Shown here in pieces: positions 7,186 through 12,500 of a stretch of DNA of 12,500 bases. The notes below the pieces were generated by a model. That model saw nothing but the letters and a program-made list of their open reading frames with translations, was not told the DNA's origin and did no database searches. The translations under genes were made by a program, and so were the position numbers. Source of the stretch: Penaeus vannamei (Eukaryota > Arthropoda > Malacostraca > Decapoda > Penaeidae); the NCBI RefSeq assembly GCF_042767895.1, contig NC_091561.1, positions 4,778,266 to 4,790,765 of the forward strand, written 5' to 3'. The first letter of the stretch is position 1. Every line of letters begins with the position of its first letter.

Positions 7186-7465
7186 CAACACAAAAGCATC
7201 TAACTTGAACGAGCCCGGTGTATTGTTCATAAGACAAATAAGGGCGACGGTGCGCATGCCTCGCCACGGGACCGTCGACCCTCCGAACGCCCGCAGCATA
7301 GCACTGTCTTCCCCCCCTCGTGGATACAGATTGATGTTAATATTGCATGTTTGTTGGTCTGGAATTGCTCCGCGTTGCTACAGCACAAGTTCGCCATGAT
7401 GGAAATTCGTCTCGGGGAAGAAGACGGGAAAAGTGGCCTGGGTTTTCGCTTCTCTGGTTGGGCTA
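7186..7465. other. Unique CpG-containing island of about 280 bp
   Basis: Mixed, fairly GC-rich sequence. TGCGCATGCC at 7251-7260 matches nine of ten bases of the NRF-1 core TGCGCATGCG. A minus-strand ATG at 7297-7299 opens about 35 ordinary-looking codons, but the frame then runs into pyrimidine repeats. It may be a promoter-like island; no gene can be named. Confidence 0.4.
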
Positions 7466-7735
7466 GGGGTGGGGGTGGGGGGGGGGGAGGTGAGGGTGGT
7501 GGAGGAGGGGGAGGGGTGGGGATGGTGGGGGTGGTGGGGAGTGATGTGGTGGGGGTGGTGGGGGAGTTGGTGATGGTGGGGGAGTGATGTGGTGGAGGTA
7601 GTGGTAGCGGAGGAGGGGGTGGGGGTGATGGGGGGTGGTGGGGGAGTGATATGGTGGAGGTGGTGATGGTGAGGGAGGTGGTGGTGGTGGGTGTGATGTG
7701 GTGGAGGTAGTGGAGATGGAGGTGAAGATGGTCGT
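7466..7735 (+). repeat. G-rich GGT/GGGGA array with strong quadruplex potential
   Basis: Runs of four, five and eleven G separated by single T lie at 7466-7487. After that, GGTGG and GGGGGAG blocks carry the marker gtgatgtggtgg (or one variant) at 7541, 7584, 7646 and 7693. Intervals of 43, 62 and 47 bp show an irregular minisatellite. Frames through it are glycine/valine or proline/histidine runs and not genes. Confidence 0.9.
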
Positions 7736-7819
7736 GTTGTTGGTGTTGTGGTGTTGTTTTTGTTCCTGTTCTTTTGTTGTTTTTGCTGTTGTTGAATTTG
7801 TTGTTTGTGCTGCTGTTAA
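7736..7819. repeat. Imperfect (GTT)n stretch
   Basis: GTT triplets are interrupted by TTT, GCT and GGT. It continues the G/T character of the preceding tract with falling G content. Confidence 0.75.
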
Positions 7820-8214
7820 CAATATTGCCGTCTCCTTTTTGCCGTTATTAGTACTTACTTTCATTCTTATTTCCATTCCCCGAAGTTATCCATCCATTCG
7901 TCTTTTCCCAATTCATTAACTTGCTCGCGCCCTTATCAACCGAGGCTCTCGCGGTGGCACCAACAATAGGCGGGGGCACTGTGCCGAATGGCGGGCGACT
8001 CGTTGGAAATTAATATCCATTTACACAAGTTCTGAAACAACAATATTTTTTCTTCCTCCTCTCGCTAAACATCCTTTGTCCTCCTTATCATTGTGTGGGG
8101 CCGTCGAGACTGTTCGCTGGCGTCGACGTACACAGTTTCTTGTGTATAAACAAATGCCAATCGATTTGAGTCTCTCGCTCTCCCTCTCTCTCTTCTTCCC
8201 TTTCTCGGTCCCAC
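7820..8214. other. Unique island of about 350 bp grading into pyrimidine DNA
   Basis: Mixed sequence to about 8170. It contains a perfect palindrome cgtcgacg (8121-8128) directly next to an inverted repeat TACACA/TGTGTA (8129-8134 and 8141-8146), then a TATA-like gtataaac and a CCAAT pentamer within 25 bp. A short perfect inverted repeat GGCAC/GTGCC lies at 7975-7985 between two GGCGGG boxes. No open reading frame of note starts here. Promoter function is possible but unproven. Confidence 0.45.
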
Positions 8215-8371
8215 CTCCCTCTCCCCATCTCCCTTCTTCGCTCCCTCTCCCCATATCCCTTCCTCGCTCCCTCTCCCCATATCCCTTCCTCGCTCCCTCT
8301 CCCCATATCCCTTCCTCGCTCCCTCTCCCCATATCCCTTCCTCGCTTCCCTCTCCCCATATCCCTCCTTCC
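8215..8371. repeat. 26-bp pyrimidine minisatellite, six copies
   Basis: The unit runs ctccctctccccatat, then cccttcctcg. It starts at 8215, 8241, 8267, 8293, 8319 and 8345. The four middle copies are identical; the first has catc and ttcttcg, and the last has an extra T. The minus-strand frames reading GERERGRDM-type peptides translate this unit. Confidence 0.95.
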
Positions 8372-8747
8372 TCTCCATCATCCTCCTTCTACCCCCTCCC
8401 TCTCCCCTCCCCTCCCCTTTCCTTCCACCCCCTCCCTCTCCCCTACCCTCCTTCCATCCCCATCCCCATCCCCCAACCTCTTTCTACCCCCTCCTCCCTC
8501 TCCCCCCACCCTCCTACCTCCCACCTCCCCCTCCCCCTCTCTCCCACCTTCTCCCCTCCCTCCCCCACCCTCTCCCTCCCTCTCCCCCACCTCCCACCTC
8601 CCTTCCTTCCTTTAACCCTCCCCCCACCTCCTCCCTCCCCCTCTCTCCTCCCTCCCTCTCCCCCCTCCCACCTCCCCCCCATCCCCACCTCCCCCTCCCC
8701 CTTCCTCCCCCTCCCTCCCTCCCTTCCTTCCTTCCTTTAACCCTCTC
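8372..8747. repeat. C/T low-complexity tract
   Basis: The + strand is almost only C and T, with scattered A in CCACC and CATCC words. The element cccttccttcctttaaccctc occurs near 8601 and, with one more TTCC, near 8723, roughly 120 bp apart, marking a local duplication. No gene is seen. Confidence 0.88.
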
Positions 8748-8965
8748 CCACTGACGCCGTCCCTCGTCCATCGTTCGCTCAACACCGTCGCTCGTCTGCC
8801 ACCAACTCGTCCGATTCCTCGCTCCGTCCTCCGCCCTGGGAGAACTTTCCTGTGTTCGTTTGACTAATGTTCCTTCGGCTGTCTGGGCTGTCGCTGTCGT
8901 CACTTCCTGGATGTTTACCTGGTCTGTCTTAAGTTTGCATTCCTGTGTTTTTTTCCACTCGCTGT
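8748..8965. other. Unique island of about 220 bp
   Basis: Mixed sequence rich in CGTC words (cgccgtccctcgtcc, accgtcgctcgtc). One minus-strand frame is open across all of it with ordinary amino-acid composition, but it enters GAA repeats on one side and GGGA repeats on the other. No domain is recognised. Confidence 0.45.
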
Positions 8966-9345
8966 GGGTTTCTTCTTCTTCTTCTTCTTCTCTTTTTCTT
9001 ATGTTTTTTTCTTTTCTTCGTTTTCTTCTTCTCTTTTTCTTATATTTCTTTTCTTTTCTTCTCTTTCTGTTTCTTTTTCTTATTTCCTTTTCTTCTTCTT
9101 CTTCTTCTTCTTCTTCTTCTTCTCCTTCTCCTTCTCCTTCTCCTTCTTCTTCTTCTTCTTCTTCTTCTTCTTCTTCTTCTTCTTCTTCTTCTTCTTCTTC
9201 TTCTTCTTCTTCTTCTTCTTCTTCCTCCTCCTCCTCCTCCTCCTCCTCCTTCTCCTCCTCCTCCTCCTCCTTTTCCGTCTCCTCCTCCTTTTCCTCCTCC
9301 TCCTCCTTTTCCTCCTCCTCCTCCTTCCTTCCTCCCTCTCCTCCC
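8966..9345. repeat. (TTC)n then (TCC)n trinucleotide array
   Basis: Broken TTC/TTTTC occupies 8966-9090, TTC 9091-9120, and CTTCTC hexamers about 9121-9143. A perfect (TTC)27 lies at 9144-9224, then TCC triplets with TTC and TTTT interruptions to 9345. All are pyrimidine on +. The poly-serine, poly-leucine, poly-phenylalanine, poly-glutamate, poly-lysine and poly-arginine frames are the six translations of this array. Confidence 0.97.
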
Positions 9346-9698
<353 letters not shown>

Positions 9699-10018
9699 CA
9701 AGCAGGGAAGAGGGGGAGAAAAAGACAAGCAGGATGATAGACAGAGAGAGATGGGGACTGAAGAACGAAATATGTAAATAAGTAAAGAGATAGATAGGTG
9801 AATGGACATAGACACGCAGAAAGATTAGAGCAATAAACGCAAAGACAGAAACGTGAAAATAAAGAGAGAGAGGGGGGGGGGAGCAAGAGAAAAAGACAGA
9901 CAGACAGACAGATTGATAGAGAGATGGCACGAACGCCAGAGAAATGGAGGGACAAGAAAGCGATACATAGGCGAAGGTGGCCGGGAGATCTAGCTTCTAT
10001 CAGGTGAGAAAGGTGAGC
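9699..10018. other. Mixed A/G-rich DNA with (GACA)4 and a G run
   Basis: The sequence is moderately complex. A run of ten G lies at 9872-9881 and GACA repeats four times at 9895-9910. CAG followed by GTGAGA at 10001-10009 matches a splice-donor consensus, but no credible upstream exon exists. No gene is supported. Confidence 0.5.
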
Positions 10019-10130
10019 TTCCTTGTCCCCTCCTCCCCTGCCCCCCCCTTCCCCCTTTCCCCCCTCCCCTCCTCCTTCTCCCTCTCCTCCTTCCTCTCCT
10101 ACTTCCTCCCTCCCCTCCCCCATCTCCGAG
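10019..10130. repeat. Pyrimidine-rich tract
   Basis: The + strand is C/T only for most of 110 bp, with C-run blocks. It is followed after a hinge of about 30 bp by a purine tract. Confidence 0.85.
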
Positions 10131-10154
10131 GCGGGACGGGACGCTTGACGACAA

Positions 10155-10679
10155 AAGGGAGAGAGGAGAGGGGAGGGAGGGAGAAGGAGGAGGTAAGGGG
10201 GAAGGGAGGGATGGAGGGAGGAGGAGAGGGGAGGGAGGGAGAGAGAGAGGGGGGGAGGGGAGGATGGGAGAAGGGGGAGGGAGAGAGAGAGGGGAGGATG
10301 AGAGAAAGGGGAGGGGAAGGGAGGATGAGAGAAGGAAGAAGGAGGGGAAATGAGGGAGCGAGAGAAGGGGGAGGGGAGGGGGAGAGAGAGATAGAGACAG
10401 GGAGTTGAGGAGAGAGAGAGACTATCGAGGGGAGTTGAGGGAGGCATGAGATTGAAGGTTGTAGGGGAATGGGAGGGAGAGAGAGAGAGCGGGGACGCTA
10501 GGGGAGGGAGAGAGGGAAGAGGGGAGTTGAGGGAGGGAGAGAGGGGAGAGGGAGGGAGAGGTTTGGCACTGAATGGACGCTATCGAGGGGAAAAGGAAGG
10601 GGCAAGATTGAAGGTAATGTGAGGGAGAGAGATATGGATAAGGTAATGGTAAGGGAAGCAATACAGGCAGGAAGAATGG
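10155..10679. repeat. Purine-rich minisatellite-like DNA
   Basis: GGGAGG and GAGAG motifs dominate. The element ggaggatgggagaag or ggaggatgagagaa recurs near 10260, 10293 and 10321. A longer local duplication with an offset of about 158 bp begins with ctatcgagggg at 10422 and 10580, and each copy then carries gattgaaggt. Complexity rises after 10565. No gene is seen. Confidence 0.8.
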
Positions 10680-10920
10680 TGGAGAGAGAGAGAGAGAAAG
10701 AGAAAGAGAAAGCGAAAGAGTAAGAGAAAGAGAAAGAGAAAGAAAAAGAGAAAGAAAAAGAGAGAAAGAGGGAAAAAAGAAAGAGAAAGAGAGAAAGAAC
10801 AGAAAAGAAAGAGAAAAACAAACAGAAAGACAAGAAAGAAAACAGAGAAAACCCAGACACACAAAGAAAAATATACAACAACAAACAAAACGAAACAAAT
10901 AAACAAACAACCAAAACACA
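10680..10920. repeat. GA/(GAAAGA)n array grading into A-rich DNA
   Basis: AG repeats lead into GAAAGA hexamers (10693-10780), then irregular GAAA, then aacaaacaaa-type A/C words to 10920. G content falls steadily from left to right. The motif is the same as at 5056-5172 but without the GAAAGG block. Confidence 0.85.
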
Positions 10921-11106
10921 AAGCGCAGAGCCAGAGCCACAGCATCAAAAATATCCGAATAAGCTGACGCGACCCGAGGAGCCCCGGCTACGCCCTCAGT
11001 CCGAATCCTAACAAGAAGTGATGTGCGGGAGAAATACAGGGGCGTCAGGGCAGTATATACCGGTCGCGAAACCAGAGATTTAGTGGCCTGGGGGTCGTGG
11101 GGCGGA
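10921..11106. other. Unique GC-richer island before the satellite
   Basis: About 185 bp of ordinary-complexity sequence with several CpGs (gacgcgacccgagg, accggtcgcg) and tatata at 11054. The minus strand is open across it in the frame that also crosses the satellite, but no protein family is recognised. It marks the left boundary of the 35-bp array. Confidence 0.5.
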
Positions 11107-12500
11107 CGAAGCCCAAGTCGCGGCCAAGGGAGAGCGAGAGAGGAAGCCCAAGTCGTGGTCAAAGGAGAGGGAGAGACGAAGCCCAAGTCGCGGCCAAAGG
11201 AGAGGGAGAGACGAAGCCCAAGTCGTGGTCAAAGGAGAGGGAGAGACGAAGCCCAAGTCGTGGTCAAAGGAGAGGGAGAGACGAAGCCCAAGTCGTGGCC
11301 AATGGAGACACGAAGCCCAAGTCGCGGCCAAGGGAGAGCGAGACACGAAGCCCAAGTCGTAGCCAAGGGAGAGCGAGACATGAAGCCCAAGTCGCGGCCA
11401 AGGGAGAGCGAGACACGAAGCCCAAGTCGCGGCCAAGGGAGAGCGAGACACGAAGCCCAAGTCGTAGCCAAGGGAGAGCGAGACACGAAGCCCAAGTCGC
11501 GGCCAAGGAAGAGGGAGACACGAAGCCCAAGTCGCGGCCAAGGGAGAGCGAGACACGAAGCCCAAGTCGCGGCCAAGGGAGAGCGAGACACGAAGCCCAA
11601 GTCGCGGCCAAGGGAGAGCGAAACACGAAGCCCAAGTCGCGGCCAAGGGAGCGCGAGACACGAAGCCCAAGTCGCAGCCAAGGGAGAGGGAGACACGAAG
11701 CCCAAGTCGTGGCCAAGGGAGAACGAGACACGAAGCCCAAGTCGCGGCCAAGGGAGAGCGAGACACGAAGCCCAAGTCGCGGCCAAGAGAGAGCGAGACA
11801 CGAAGCCCAAGTCGCGGCCAAGGAAGAGGGAGACACGAAGCCCAAGTCGTGGCCAAGGGAGAACGAGACACGAAGCCCAAGTCGCGGCCAAGGGAGAGCG
11901 AGACACGAAGCCCAAGTCGCGGCCAAGAGAGAGCGAGACACGAAGCCCAAGTCGCGGCCAAGGGAGAGCGAGACACGAAGCCCAAGTCGCGGCACAGGGA
12001 GAGGGAGACACGAAGCCCAAGCCGCGGCCAAGGGAGAGGGAGACACGAAGCCCAAGTCGCGGCCAAGGGAGAGGGAGACACGAAGCCCAAGTCGCGGCCA
12101 AGGGAGAGCGAGACAGGAAGCCCAAGTCGCGGCCAAGGGAGAGCGAGACACGAAGCCCAAGTCGCGGCCAAGAGAGAGCGAGACACGAAGCCCAAGTCGC
12201 GGCCAAGGGAGAGCGAGACACGAAGCCCAAGTCGCGGCACAGGGAGAGGGAGACACGAAGCCCAAGCCGCGGCCAAGGGAGAGGGAGACACGAAGCCCAA
12301 GTCGCGGCCAAGGGAGAGCGAGACACGAAGCCCAAGTCGTGGCCAAGGGAGAGCGAGACACGAAGCCCAAGTCGCGGCCAAGGGAGAGCGAGACACGAAG
12401 CCCAAGTCGTGGCCAAGGGAGAACGAGACACGAAGCCCAAGTCGCGGCCAAGGGAGTGCGAGACACGAAGCCCAAGTCGCGGCCAAGGGAGAGCGAGACA
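11107..12500. repeat. 35-bp satellite array, 40 units, continuing past the right edge
   Basis: The unit starts cgaagcccaagtcgcggcc and continues with aagggagagcgagaca. Units 1-5 (11107-11281) are 35 bp. Unit 6 (11282-11310) is 29 bp, and units 7-40 (11311-12500) are all exactly 35 bp with no indel. Variation is by substitution, mainly at tcgCgg (C to T) and gagCga (C to G). The first five units are the most diverged and end in gagaga rather than gagaca. There are no unique spacers, so it is not a CRISPR array. It is GC-rich with several CpGs per unit, unlike most of the window. Long stop-free frames across it reflect unit composition (one T per consensus unit on +), not a gene. Confidence 0.97.

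Noticed and set aside
6050..7267. 405- and 344-codon minus-strand frames rich in Ser, Leu and Pro
   Set aside because: They cross AG microsatellite and purine minisatellites; composition is fully explained by CT-strand translation.
7297..7299. Minus-strand gene start (ATG) in the 7186-7465 island
   Set aside because: Only about 35 ordinary codons follow before the frame enters pyrimidine repeats, and no donor site of quality or homologue is seen.
10001..10009. Splice-donor-like CAG followed by GTGAGA
   Set aside because: The upstream sequence is GA-rich low complexity with no credible exon; GTGAG words are common in purine-rich DNA.
10995..11020. tRNA T-loop-like word gtccgaatcc
   Set aside because: The flanking bases do not form a T stem, and no A box or acceptor stem can be placed around it.
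11080..12486. Open frames of 400-470 codons on the minus strand across the satellite
   Set aside because: They are translations of the stop-free 35-bp unit; all three minus frames are open, and no domain, start context or unique sequence supports a gene.
11107..12500. CRISPR-like regular repeat array
   Set aside because: Repeats are directly adjacent with no unique spacers, there are no cas genes, and the setting looks eukaryotic.

Overview
This window looks like non-coding, repeat-saturated nuclear DNA from an animal. By eye, roughly 70% of it is microsatellite, minisatellite or one-sided purine/pyrimidine low-complexity sequence, and the rest is unique islands of about 50 to 500 bases. No protein-coding gene, rRNA, tRNA, CRISPR array, transposase or reverse-transcriptase segment can be supported. 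The long open frames on both strands are products of stop-free repeats and carry no recognisable domain. The mix of long (GA)n, (CA)n, (ATT)n, (AAC)n, (GAA)n and hexamer arrays resembles decapod crustacean genomes, especially penaeid shrimp, which are known for extreme simple-repeat content. That assignment is inference from repeat style, not from a gene.

Layout, left half. Bases 1-160 are the end of a 17-bp array with a 66-bp higher-order unit. Bases 299-785 are a diverged AT-rich 73-bp array. Bases 786-1278 are the longest unique island and contain four E2F-like motifs. Next come a Z-DNA-prone CA/CG tract (1279-1410), (CT)40 (1553-1632), a C-rich minisatellite (1836-2030) and a 600-bp purine tract (2112-2718). 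Bases 2813-3357 hold A/T-rich trinucleotide arrays whose left and right parts are complementary in motif. A 19-bp minisatellite follows (3470-3612), then GGGGA/GGAGA purine DNA (3771-4600).

Middle. A 57-bp purine minisatellite (4609-4790) and a related block (6741-7175) flank a tandem duplication of about 616 bp (copies 5152-5715 and 5766-6340). Each copy holds three CCAAT pentamers spaced exactly 20 bp apart. Unique islands at 7186-7465 and 7820-8170 surround a strongly G-rich, quadruplex-prone tract (7466-7735).

Right half. A 26-bp pyrimidine minisatellite (8215-8371) leads into a C/T tract, a unique island (8748-8965), a long TTC-then-TCC array (8966-9345), a (GA)n tract (9588-9666) and further purine-rich DNA. 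The last 1.4 kb (11107-12500) is a very regular 35-bp satellite: 40 units in the window, running off the right edge, with 140-bp and 245-bp higher-order repeats.

No genes work together here. The interest lies in repeat architecture: nested higher-order structure, stepwise motif conversion between adjacent microsatellites, repeated pyrimidine-to-purine polarity switches, and a 1-kb stretch open in all six reading frames.
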